From positions 1-64,000 of the forward strand of contig NZ_JABBNC010000016.1 in the NCBI RefSeq assembly GCF_012933445.1: a DNA stretch of 64,000 bases, written 5' to 3'. The stretch comes from Actinoplanes sp. TBRC 11911. Lineage in GTDB: Bacteria > Actinomycetota > Actinomycetes > Mycobacteriales > Micromonosporaceae. Below the pieces are notes generated by a model. That model made no database searches. It was given only the letters and a program-made list of their open reading frames with translations, and was not told where the DNA came from. The translations under genes and the position numbers were made by a program. Positions within the stretch are counted from its first letter, which is position 1, and each line of letters starts with the position of its first letter. Positions 1 through 6,735 of the stretch are shown here, one piece after another.

Positions 1-76
1 CGTGCCACGGGGTACAACGTGCCGCAGAAAGCGCAACGTTCCGGGGGGAAGCGCAACCACCGCACCGCGGGGTTTC

Positions 77-93
77 GGGGGGCTCGGCCCCCC
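77..93. terminator. Short GC hairpin, possible terminator
   Basis: GGGGGGC (77-83) and GCCCCCC (87-93) form a perfect 7-bp stem with a 3-base loop. There is no T-run. It lies downstream of the minus-strand tRNA-Ser, behind a larger hairpin. Confidence 0.35.
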
Positions 94-106
94 GGCAGAT
101 ATGGCG

Positions 107-144
107 AGGGGCCCGGTCCGCGCTTTCTGCGGACACAGGCCCCT
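107..144 (-). terminator. Stem-loop downstream of tRNA-Ser
   Basis: The outer arms AGGGGCC (107-113) and GGCCCCT (138-144) enclose the inner arms GTCCGC (116-121) and GCGGAC (129-134) around a short loop. It begins 9 bases past the 3' end of the minus-strand tRNA, where a transcript end is expected. It lacks a U-tract, as is common for actinobacterial terminators. Confidence 0.5.
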
Positions 145-152
145 GCCACTCG

Positions 153-239
153 CGGTGGTGAAGGGATTTGAACCCTTGGAGGGCGTAAACCCTCACACGC
201 TTTCGAGGCGTGCTCCTTAGGCCGCTCGGACACACCACC
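153..239 (-). tRNA. tRNA-Ser (anticodon CGA)
   Basis: On the minus strand the sequence starts GGTGGTGTGTCCGAGCGGCC and ends with a T-loop (GGGTTCAAATCCC) followed by CACCACC. The seven-base acceptor arms pair perfectly (233-239 with 154-160) and the discriminator base is G at 153. The anticodon stem CACGC/GCGTG holds the loop CTCGAAA, so the anticodon is CGA and reads UCG codons. A long variable arm (GTGAGGGTTTACGCCCTCC region) marks a class II tRNA, as expected for serine. CCA is not encoded. Confidence 0.95.
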
Positions 240-350
240 GCGAAGTAGGTTACTAGACGCCGGAGGGCGGCCGCCGCCGGGTTACCCGTCCGTCGGTCGG
301 GGCCGGCCCACCGCACCGGACTCCCGCGCCGACCCGCCGCGCTGACCTGG

Positions 351-356
351 CAGGAT
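351..356 (+). promoter_or_regulatory. -10 element ahead of the deoD leader ORF
   Basis: CAGGAT ends 7 bases before the ATG at 364. This is the spacing seen at many other starts in the window. No clear -35 is visible. It would start the transcript at or near the ATG of a nine-codon leader ORF. Confidence 0.4.
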
Positions 357-363
357 CGGGCGC

Positions 364-393
364 ATGAGCGAGCGAGAAGGGCACGAATCATGA
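364..393 (+). CDS. Possible nine-codon leader peptide overlapping deoD
   Basis: ATG at 364 opens the short frame MSEREGHES, which stops at TGA 391-393. That stop overlaps the deoD start at 390 (ATGA). The -10-like CAGGAT lies exactly 7 bases upstream, so this ATG may be the 5' end of a leaderless mRNA. Translation of the peptide would place ribosomes on the GAAGGG motif just before deoD and could couple the two. It may equally be an unused frame. Confidence 0.25.
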   Translation: MSEREGHES

Positions 394-1106
394 GCGTGCA
401 TATCGGCGGGCAGCCGGGCGACATCGCCGAGAGCGTCCTCCTCCCCGGCGACCCGATGCGGGCGAAGTGGATCGCCGAGACCTTTCTGCAGGACGCGAAG
501 TGCTACACGCAGGTCCGCGGCATGCTCGGCTTCACCGGCACCTACCAGGGCGTTCGCGTCTCGGTGCAGGGTTCCGGCATGGGCATGCCGTCCGCCTCGA
601 TCTACACCCACGAGCTGATCAACGAGTACGACGTGAAGTCGGTCATCCGGATCGGCTCGTGCGGCGCGCTCGCCCCCGATCTCCACCTGGGCGACGTGAT
701 CGCGGCGATCGGCTCGGCCACCGACTCCAACATGAACCGTGCGCGGTTCGACGGCCTGATCGACTACGCCCCGGTCGCCGATTTCGGTCTGCTGCGCACC
801 GCCGCCGACGTCGCGGAGCGTCACGGCACGCCGTTGCGGGTGGGCCCGATCCTGGCCGCCGACGCTTTCTACACCGACCGTCCCGACCTCTATGACGCGC
901 TCGCCGAATACGGCGTTCTCGCGGTCGAGATGGAATCCGCCGCCATCTACACGATCGCCGCGCGTTACGGCGCTAAGGCATTGACGATTCTCACTGTCAG
1001 CGACCACATCAAGACCGGCGAGAAGATGGATTCGGCCCAGCGTGAGCAGGGCTTCGGCGACATGGTCCGGATCGGTCTGGAAACCGCGATCGCGAGCGGT
1101 TCCTGA
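390..1106 (+). CDS. deoD: Purine-nucleoside phosphorylase, DeoD type
   Basis: Cytosolic enzyme of purine salvage. It splits purine (deoxy)nucleosides with phosphate to the free base and (deoxy)ribose 1-phosphate, as a hexamer in this family. The 238-aa product has the usual DeoD length (about 235-240). Visible family motifs are the N-terminal HIGGQPGDIA and LPGDPMRA phosphate-site loop, GSCGAL near residue 89, VEMES at 179-183 (ribose/base contacts) and SDH at 204-206, whose Asp205 is the general acid expected for 6-oxo and 6-amino purines. The ATG at 390 follows GAAGGG with normal spacing. It stands alone and converges with tadA. Confidence 0.95.
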   Translation: MSVHIGGQPGDIAESVLLPGDPMRAKWIAETFLQDAKCYTQVRGMLGFTGTYQGVRVSVQGSGMGMPSASIYTHELINEYDVKSVIRIGSCGALAPDLHLGDVIAAIGSATDSNMNRARFDGLIDYAPVADFGLLRTAADVAERHGTPLRVGPILAADAFYTDRPDLYDALAEYGVLAVEMESAAIYTIAARYGAKALTILTVSDHIKTGEKMDSAQREQGFGDMVRIGLETAIASGS

Positions 1107-1146
1107 GCTCTACGCCGCGACGCCGCGCAGTGCGACGTCGCGGCGT

Positions 1147-1623
1147 TCAGTCGGATCCCGGGGTGGCCGGTCGGCGAAAGAAGCCGCGCACCAGAGCCGC
1201 GCATTCGGCTTCGAGCACTGACGAATACACTTCGGGCCGGTGATTGAGCCGCCGGTCCCGCACCACGTCCCACAGCGACCCCACCGCGCCCGTCTTCGGC
1301 TCCCAAGCGCCGAACACCAGGGTCGCGACGCGCGCCAGCACCAAGGCCCCGGCGCACATCGTGCACGGTTCCAGCGTGACTACCAGCGTGCACCCGTCGA
1401 GCCGCCACGTGCCGAGCCGTGCCGCCGCCCGGCGCAACGCCAGCACCTCGGCATGCGCCGTCGGATCACCGGTGGCTTCCCGTTCGTTCCCGGCCGCGGC
1501 CAGCTCGGTACCGTCCGGCCCGAGGATCACCGCACCCACCGGTACGTCCTCGGGCGATAACGTGGCCACCTCGATGGCCCGCCGCATCCACGCCTCGTGC
1601 GCGGGTGTGGCGCGCAGGCTCAC
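1147..1623 (-). CDS. tadA: tRNA-specific adenosine deaminase (A34 to inosine)
   Basis: Deaminates wobble A34 of tRNA-Arg(ACG) to inosine. The product has the zinc-dependent cytidine-deaminase fold: HAE (His57-Glu59 from the chosen start) supplies a zinc ligand and the proton shuttle, and PCTMC (Cys87, Cys90) the other ligands. I place the start at GTG 1623, five bases after the stop of the upstream partner gene and preceded by AGAGG. It gives 158 aa, typical for TadA. An in-frame ATG at 1659 would add 12 residues and overlap the upstream gene. It is co-transcribed with the TadA-associated gene. Confidence 0.93.
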   Translation of the reverse strand: MSLRATPAHEAWMRRAIEVATLSPEDVPVGAVILGPDGTELAAAGNEREATGDPTAHAEVLALRRAAARLGTWRLDGCTLVVTLEPCTMCAGALVLARVATLVFGAWEPKTGAVGSLWDVVRDRRLNHRPEVYSSVLEAECAALVRGFFRRPATPGSD

Positions 1624-1627
1624 CCGG

Positions 1628-2143
1628 TCACGCCTCTCGTAACTCCTCCACCTCGTCACCGGCCCCGATCTGCTGGCAGATCTCCGCGGTGACGTCGGAG
1701 GGCAGCATCCCCTCGCGGCCGCAGAGGCTCAGCAGCCGGTGTGCGGTGATGCCGAGGTCGGTGAGCAGCTCGGCGTCCCCGACCGGGTCGGCGTCCGGAT
1801 CGGCGACGGGCCGGTCGGTCTCGTCATCCTCGGTACCGGCGGTCAGGTCGTCCAGCTCCAGGGCCGGCGCCTCGATCTCACCGAGCAGCACCGATCCGAT
1901 CCGCGATTCCTCCGCGAACGCCGAGTCGGAGCCGAAGACCCGCAGGTCCTCGCCTTCGTCGAGACGCAGTATCGCCAGGTACTGGTCGTCGCTCTCGACG
2001 AACAGCAGTGCCAGCTCAGCGTCCGGTTCGGCGTCGCGCATGGCGTCCACCACCTCGTCGATGTCGGCGAGGCCGGACAGGTCCAGCTCGGACGCCGTCC
2101 ACCCGTTCTTGCCCCGCGCAACGGCGGCAGCGAAAGTCGACAA
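1628..2143 (-). CDS. tRNA adenosine deaminase-associated protein
   Basis: Small acidic protein of the actinobacterial family nearly always found directly upstream of tadA. Its biochemical role is unknown. The product begins STFAAAVARGKNGW, contains an Asp/Glu-rich middle and ends with a helical segment with LLSLCGREGMLPSDV. I prefer the TTG at 2143: it follows a GGGGGG purine run at ribosome-binding distance and gives the family's usual N-terminus just before the FAAA motif. The open frame extends to an ATG at 2215, but that extension is basic and unlike the family. The gap to tadA is 4 bases, so one operon is likely. Confidence 0.8.
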   Translation of the reverse strand: MSTFAAAVARGKNGWTASELDLSGLADIDEVVDAMRDAEPDAELALLFVESDDQYLAILRLDEGEDLRVFGSDSAFAEESRIGSVLLGEIEAPALELDDLTAGTEDDETDRPVADPDADPVGDAELLTDLGITAHRLLSLCGREGMLPSDVTAEICQQIGAGDEVEELREA

Positions 2144-2234
2144 GATTTCCCCCCACGCGACTTTTATCTTCAGCGAGTGACGGTAGCGGGAAGACGGGCG
2201 GGTGCCGCGCGCCACGCCCCTATTCGACTGTAAG

Positions 2235-2399
2235 TCAGTTCACCAGGCGACGACGCATGGCGATGAGCTCCCGCAGGCGTGCCCCGTGCGACCGCGTCGG
2301 CTGCGCGGCCCTCCGGGACTTGGCCTGCGCGACCGCCGCCAGGACTTCCAGGCGGCGACGGCGACGATCGGGGTCGAGCCGTGGGGGTGTGGGGGGCAT
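2235..2399 (-). CDS. Small basic hypothetical protein
   Basis: Possible 54-aa protein starting MPPTPPRLDPD at ATG 2399, with GAGG about 9 bases upstream. The sequence is very Arg-rich with helix-forming stretches (RRRRRLEVLAAVAQAK and RLRELIAMRRRLVN). No family is recognised. It fills the gap between the TadA-associated gene and a membrane protein, in the same direction as both. Length and composition make it uncertain. Confidence 0.3.
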   Translation of the reverse strand: MPPTPPRLDPDRRRRRLEVLAAVAQAKSRRAAQPTRSHGARLRELIAMRRRLVN

Positions 2400-2501
2400 G
2401 TTTGTGAGCCTCGCTACCGTCACGACGTTCGTCAAGACCCAGTGCGGAACGCGACGAGGACGGCACAAGCCGTCGCGGTGAATCGGATCAAACCGGGACA
2501 G

Positions 2502-2867
2502 TTACCACAACGGCCAGTCTTGAGTGGAGATCCACCGCACACCCAGGAAGGTCATCGCGATCGCGAGCCCGAAACCACTCGCGAGAGCGACCCCGACCGC
2601 GACGCCACGATCGCCCAGAAAGCTGAGCACCGCCGCCACGATCCAGGCCACGACGGCCGCCACGATCGTCCACCACACGTACGCCGCGAGGGCGCGCGCC
2701 AGGGCACCGAAGAGCGCGAACCACACCGCCGCGGCGCCGGCCCCGGCCAGGACCGCGCCGGCCCGGATCGGATGTGGCTCCCGGTAGACGGGCCGCGAAG
2801 GCTGCCCCGGCAGCGGCGACTGCCACGGATCGGCCGGCAACCGCCACTTGTGTTGCGGCTCGGTCAT
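2502..2867 (-). CDS. Small integral membrane protein
   Basis: The 121-aa product starts MTEPQHKWRLP at ATG 2867, preceded by AGGAGG at good spacing; an ATG 21 bases upstream is less likely. After a roughly 35-residue cytoplasmic N-terminus come hydrophobic segments at about residues 37-60 (AGAVLAGAGAAAVWFALFGA), 63-85 (WWTIVAAVVAWIVAAVLSFL) and 92-112. That suggests three membrane helices, ending in RWISTQDWPLW. No domain is recognised; similar short proteins are common in actinobacteria. Confidence 0.7.
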   Translation of the reverse strand: MTEPQHKWRLPADPWQSPLPGQPSRPVYREPHPIRAGAVLAGAGAAAVWFALFGALARALAAYVWWTIVAAVVAWIVAAVLSFLGDRGVAVGVALASGFGLAIAMTFLGVRWISTQDWPLW

Positions 2868-2941
2868 GCTGCCTGCCTCCTTTGTCACTCGCCGGTGCCC
2901 AGCCTATCCACGGCCGGTCGTCAAGGGGCGGACGGTTCTGC

Positions 2942-2947
2942 CAGGAT
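2942..2947 (+). promoter_or_regulatory. -10 element of the M23 lipoprotein gene
   Basis: CAGGAT ends 6 bases before GTG 2954, leaving no room for a ribosome-binding site. This indicates a leaderless mRNA and supports GTG 2954 as the start. Confidence 0.45.
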
Positions 2948-2953
2948 GTCCCG

Positions 2954-3679
2954 GTGCGAGTGCTCGGAGTATTCACCGGCCTGACCGTGGCGGCCGCCCT
3001 GCTGGCCGGCTGCGGCGGCACCGGCACGCCGACGGCCACGCCCACCCCGAGATTCGCCGCCGCGGCCGAGAGCCCGGCTCCGGTGCCCTCGTTCCCGCCC
3101 GACCCGGTGCGCAGCGGCGCCGCCAAGCCGGAGAGCACCGCGGTGAGCCCGAGCGCACCCACCGCGAAGAAGGTGGCGTACGTCTTCCCGGTGAAAACGT
3201 CGAACGCCGACTGGCACACCACCCACTCGGGGTACAAGGCGACCGACATCTTCGCCGACTGCGGCCAGCCGGTGGTCGCGACGACCAGCGGCGTGGTGCT
3301 GGAGATCAGCCTCAAGGACATCTACCAGGAGGGTGCGCCGGACGGGCCGAACAACGGTGGCCTGTCGGTGTCGCTGCTGGGTGACGACGGCGTGCGTTAT
3401 TACGGCTCGCACCTGAGCAAGGTCCAGGACGGCATCAAGGCCGGTGTCCGGGTTACCGCCGGGCAGCCGCTGGGCAAGGTCGGGCACACCGGCAACGCGA
3501 GCGGCGTCTGCCACCTGCATTACGGCATCTCGCCGCCGTGCGCCAAGGTCGGCGACTGGAAGGTCCGGCGCGGGGTGGTCTGGCCGTACCCGTACCTGGA
3601 CTCCTGGCGCAAGGGCGGCCAGAAGAGTCCGGTGGCCGAGGTCACTTCCTGGGAGAAGGCGCACGCCTGCAAGGCCTGA
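2954..3679 (+). CDS. M23-family peptidase, lipoprotein
   Basis: Secreted zinc endopeptidase of the LytM/M23 type, likely acting on peptidoglycan outside the membrane. The 241-aa product has a short signal peptide ending in the lipobox LAGC (around residue 20), then a Thr/Pro/Ala-rich linker to about residue 75. The M23 domain follows. HSGYKATD supplies the first His and the Asp ligand, here spaced differently from the common HxGxD, and HLHYG the HxH motif. It ends with a Trp-rich tail (VVWPYPYLDSW). GTG 2954 is chosen because it directly precedes the signal peptide. tyrA follows 21 bases later. Confidence 0.85.
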   Translation: MRVLGVFTGLTVAAALLAGCGGTGTPTATPTPRFAAAAESPAPVPSFPPDPVRSGAAKPESTAVSPSAPTAKKVAYVFPVKTSNADWHTTHSGYKATDIFADCGQPVVATTSGVVLEISLKDIYQEGAPDGPNNGGLSVSLLGDDGVRYYGSHLSKVQDGIKAGVRVTAGQPLGKVGHTGNASGVCHLHYGISPPCAKVGDWKVRRGVVWPYPYLDSWRKGGQKSPVAEVTSWEKAHACKA

Positions 3680-3700
3680 CCGGTGTGTAAGAGTTCCTCC

Positions 3701-4636
3701 GTGAACGTCGCGGTCATCGGACTTGGGCTCATCGGCGGCTCGTTACTGCGCGCGCTCGCCGCGGGCGGGCATCGGGTCACCGGATTCGACGCCGACGTGG
3801 CGACGCGCTCGCGTGCGGCCGGGGCCGGCTTCACCGTGGCGGACACGATCGGCACCGCCGTCGCGGGCGCCGACCTGGTCGCCTTAGCCGTGCCGCTGCC
3901 GGTGCTCGGCGAGGTGCTGGTCGAGCTGACCGGGTTCGACGGTCTGATCACCGACGTCGCCTCGGTCAAGGGCCCGGTCCTGGAGCTGGCACGCAAGCAT
4001 TCGTTGCCGCGCTACGTGGGCGGGCACCCGATGGCCGGCAAGGAGACCTCCGGGTTCGCCGCGTCCGAGCCCGGCCTGTTCGACGGCTGCGCCTGGGTGC
4101 TCTGCCTCGAACCGCAGACCGCCCTCGACGACTGGCTGACCCTCGCGGCGCTGGTCACCGCGATGGGCGCCCGGGTCGTCCCGGCGACCGCCACCGAGCA
4201 CGACCGGGCGGTCGCCGAGGTAAGCCATATGTCGCACCTGTTCGCCGCGGTGCTGGCCGCGTCGATCACGGACAGCCCGCTGGCCGCCACGCTCGCGGCC
4301 GGCTCGTTCCGGGACGGCACCCGGGTCGCGGCGACCCGCGCCGAGCTGATCCTGGCGATGGTCGAGGGCAACCGGGTCGAGGTCGGCAACGCGCTGGACC
4401 GGGTGATCGAGGAGCTGGCCGCCGTGCGCGACCGCCTCGAGTCCGGCGACCTGATCGACTACCTGCGCCGTACCGGCGACGCGCGCCGCGCCTGGCCGCC
4501 CGCCGCCGGCAAGCCCCACGAGATCCCGGCCGGCGTGGCCGAGCTGCTCGCCCTGGGCCGGGACGGCGGGTGGGTCACCGCGGTCGCGGAAAACCGTGCC
4601 AGCGTCGTCGCGATCCGGCCGGAAACCGCGGCCTAG
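3701..4636 (+). CDS. tyrA: Prephenate dehydrogenase
   Basis: NAD(P)-dependent oxidative decarboxylation of prephenate to 4-hydroxyphenylpyruvate (tyrosine biosynthesis), cytosolic. The 311-aa product starts with a Rossmann fold (VIGLGLIGGSLLRAL, GxGxxG). HPMAGKETSGF near residue 112 is the family's substrate and catalytic-site motif, and VSHMSHL lies in the dimerisation half. No ACT or chorismate-mutase domain is fused. GTG 3701 begins immediately before the Rossmann strand; an in-frame GTG at 3683 would add only six residues. The stop TAG shares CTAG with the stop of the convergent mtnA. Confidence 0.92.
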   Translation: MNVAVIGLGLIGGSLLRALAAGGHRVTGFDADVATRSRAAGAGFTVADTIGTAVAGADLVALAVPLPVLGEVLVELTGFDGLITDVASVKGPVLELARKHSLPRYVGGHPMAGKETSGFAASEPGLFDGCAWVLCLEPQTALDDWLTLAALVTAMGARVVPATATEHDRAVAEVSHMSHLFAAVLAASITDSPLAATLAAGSFRDGTRVAATRAELILAMVEGNRVEVGNALDRVIEELAAVRDRLESGDLIDYLRRTGDARRAWPPAAGKPHEIPAGVAELLALGRDGGWVTAVAENRASVVAIRPETAA

Positions 4637-5595
4637 GGTTTCTCCCCGCGGTCGAGGCGGATCACCCGCCGGTCCGTCACGATCGCCGTGACCAGGTCGT
4701 ACGGGGTCACGTCGAACGCCGGGTTCGCCGCTTGGGCCCACGCCGTGACCTCGGCCGCGCCCCGGTCCTCGATCGGCACCGAGGCGCCGTCCGGGGTCTG
4801 CTCATCCACCGTGGACTCGGGCGCCACGACCACGAACGGCAGCCCGGCCCGCCGCGCGCCCAGCGCATGGGCGTACGTGCCGATCTTGTTGATGACGTCG
4901 CCGTTGGCGCAGATCCGGTCGGCGCCCAGGATGACCGCGTCCACCTCGCCGCGGGCCATCAGGAACGGACCGGCCGAGTCGACCGCGACCCGATGCTCGA
5001 TGCCCCACCGGGACAGCTCCCACGAGGTCAGCCGCGCACCCTGCAGGAGCGGCCGGGTCTCGCTCGCGACGACCGACGCAAGCGCGCCGCGTTCGTGCAT
5101 CTCGCGGACGACTCCGAGGGCGGTGCCCAGGACGACGGCGGCAAGCCCGCCGGTGTTGCAGTGCGTCAGAAGCCGCACCCGGGAGCCGCACAGCGAAGCC
5201 ATCAGATCCGCCCCGCGCGTCGCCATCGCCCGGGAGGCCGCGATCTCCTCGTCCCGGACCGCGTACGCCTCGGCCAGCACCGCGTCCGCACCCTCGGCCA
5301 GCTTCCCGGCCGCCCGGCGCGCGCCACGGGCCAGGTTGACCGCGGTGGGCCGGGCCGTCGAGACCTCGCGAACGGCGGCGGCCAGCGCGTCCGGGTCGCC
5401 GGCAAAGGACCGGGCCGCCAGCGCCACGCCGAAGGCACCGGCCACGCCGAGCGCCGGCGCGCCCCGGACCGCGAGCGACCGGATCGCCGCCACCAGCTCC
5501 GGCACCGTCGCCAACCGCACCACGCGCAGTTCGGCGGGAAGCGCGGTCTGATCGATGATCTCGACGGCGCCGTCCACCCAGTCGATCGTCCGCAT
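4633..5595 (-). CDS. mtnA: S-methyl-5-thioribose-1-phosphate isomerase
   Basis: Methionine salvage enzyme converting methylthioribose 1-phosphate to methylthioribulose 1-phosphate. It belongs to the eIF2B-alpha-like family. The 320-aa product has RGAPALGVAGAFG near residue 44, the catalytic THCNTGG with Cys146, and GADRICANGDVINKIGT with Asp226 of the catalytic pair. No other methionine-salvage genes are adjacent. The ATG at 5595 lies 7 bases after a TAAATT -10 element, so the mRNA is probably leaderless. The 3' end overlaps tyrA's stop by 4 bases. Confidence 0.93.
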   Translation of the reverse strand: MRTIDWVDGAVEIIDQTALPAELRVVRLATVPELVAAIRSLAVRGAPALGVAGAFGVALAARSFAGDPDALAAAVREVSTARPTAVNLARGARRAAGKLAEGADAVLAEAYAVRDEEIAASRAMATRGADLMASLCGSRVRLLTHCNTGGLAAVVLGTALGVVREMHERGALASVVASETRPLLQGARLTSWELSRWGIEHRVAVDSAGPFLMARGEVDAVILGADRICANGDVINKIGTYAHALGARRAGLPFVVVAPESTVDEQTPDGASVPIEDRGAAEVTAWAQAANPAFDVTPYDLVTAIVTDRRVIRLDRGEKP

Positions 5596-5602
5596 GTCCG
5601 CA

Positions 5603-5608
5603 AATTTA
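5603..5608 (-). promoter_or_regulatory. -10 element of mtnA
   Basis: TAAATT on the minus strand ends 7 bases before the ATG. It lies only 13 bases from the oppositely oriented -10 of the PHP gene, so polymerase cannot occupy both promoters at once. Confidence 0.5.
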
Positions 5609-5621
5609 GTCGGCGCGGCAA

Positions 5622-5627
5622 TAGGCT
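5622..5627 (+). promoter_or_regulatory. -10 element of the PHP-domain gene
   Basis: TAGGCT ends 7 bases before ATG 5635, the leaderless arrangement. Its -35 region would fall over the mtnA -10 and start codon. Confidence 0.5.
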
Positions 5628-5634
5628 GGCCCCC

Positions 5635-6693
5635 ATGGCATCTCGTGATCCGGTCGCCGACCTGCGTCGCATCGCCTTCATGCTGGAGCGGGCGAACGAG
5701 GCCACCTACCGGGTCCGCGCGTTCCGCTCGGCCGCCACCACCATCGCCGCGCTGCCCGCCGAGGAGGTGGCACAACGAGCCGCGGCCGGGACGCTGAGCG
5801 AGCTGAGCGGGGTCGGTGAGGTCACCGCGCGGTGCATCGCCGAGTCGCTGGCCGGCGAGGAGCCGGTCTACCTGCGCCGGATCGAGATCACCGAGGGCAC
5901 CGACCTGAGCGAGGCGGCCCGCGAGCTGCGCCAGGCGCTGCGCGGCGACTGCCACAGCCACTCCGACTGGTCCGACGGCGGCTCACCGATCGAGGAGATG
6001 GCGCTGGCCGCGGTCGAGCTCGGCCACGAATACCTGGTGCTCACCGACCACTCGCCGCGGCTCACCGTGGCGCACGGGCTGACCGCCGACCGGCTGCGCC
6101 GCCAGCTCGACCACGTGGCGAAGCTCAACGACGGGCTGCCCGACGGCTTCCGGATCCTCACCGGCATCGAGGTCGACATTCTCGAGGACGGCGCGCTGGA
6201 TCAGGAGGACGCGCTGCTCGAACGGCTGGACGTGGTGGTCGGTTCGGTGCACAGCAAGCTGCGCGACGAGTCGCCGCGGATGACGAAGCGGATGCTGGCC
6301 GCGATCGCCAACCCGCACCTGGACATCCTCGGTCACATGACCGGACGCAAGGTGTCCGCGGCCGGCGAGGGCGACCGGGGGCATCGTGGCGGCCGGGCCC
6401 GGCCGCCGAGCACGTTCGACCTCGACAAGGTCATCGCCGCCGTGGTCGAGAACGGTAAGGCCATCGAGATCAACTCGCGGCCGGACCGGCTCGACCCGCC
6501 GAAGCGGATGCTCACCGTCGCGGTCGAGGCGGGTTGCCTGTTCAGCATCGACACCGACGCGCACGCCCCGGGCCAGCTCGACTGGCTGCGCAACGGCTGC
6601 GAACGGGCCGCGCTCTGCGGCGTACCGGCCGACCGGGTGGTCAACACCTGGGAGACGGACCGCCTGCTGGAATGGGCCACAGCTCACGAGTGA
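5635..6693 (+). CDS. PHP-domain phosphoesterase with N-terminal HhH domain
   Basis: The 352-aa product resembles the non-polymerase parts of family X DNA polymerases. Residues 1-80 form a PolX-like helix-hairpin-helix region (LSGVGEVTARCIAESLAG). From about 104 there is a PHP metal-dependent phosphoesterase domain, with CHSHSDWSDG (His107, His109), LTDHS (Asp138, His139), GIEVDI, a GSVHS motif, and the distal DTDAHA. The polymerase palm is absent, so a role in DNA repair or 3'-end processing is possible but inferred. An Arg/Gly-rich insert (GEGDRGHRGGRARPPS) interrupts the usual HMTGR...FDLD segment. The start fits a leaderless transcript. Confidence 0.8.
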   Translation: MASRDPVADLRRIAFMLERANEATYRVRAFRSAATTIAALPAEEVAQRAAAGTLSELSGVGEVTARCIAESLAGEEPVYLRRIEITEGTDLSEAARELRQALRGDCHSHSDWSDGGSPIEEMALAAVELGHEYLVLTDHSPRLTVAHGLTADRLRRQLDHVAKLNDGLPDGFRILTGIEVDILEDGALDQEDALLERLDVVVGSVHSKLRDESPRMTKRMLAAIANPHLDILGHMTGRKVSAAGEGDRGHRGGRARPPSTFDLDKVIAAVVENGKAIEINSRPDRLDPPKRMLTVAVEAGCLFSIDTDAHAPGQLDWLRNGCERAALCGVPADRVVNTWETDRLLEWATAHE

Positions 6694-6723
6694 AACGGGG
6701 GAGCGGCCACCCGACACTTACCG

Positions 6724-6729
6724 TAGGGT
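6724..6729 (+). promoter_or_regulatory. -10 element of the DUF885 gene
   Basis: TAGGGT ends 6 bases before GTG 6736. No ribosome-binding site fits between them, so a leaderless mRNA is likely. Confidence 0.5.
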
Positions 6730-6735
6730 CGCTTT

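Noticed and set aside
4570..5634. Plus-strand reading frame upstream of the PHP start
   Set aside because: It is the antisense shadow of mtnA; the PHP protein starts at 5635 after a clear -10 element.
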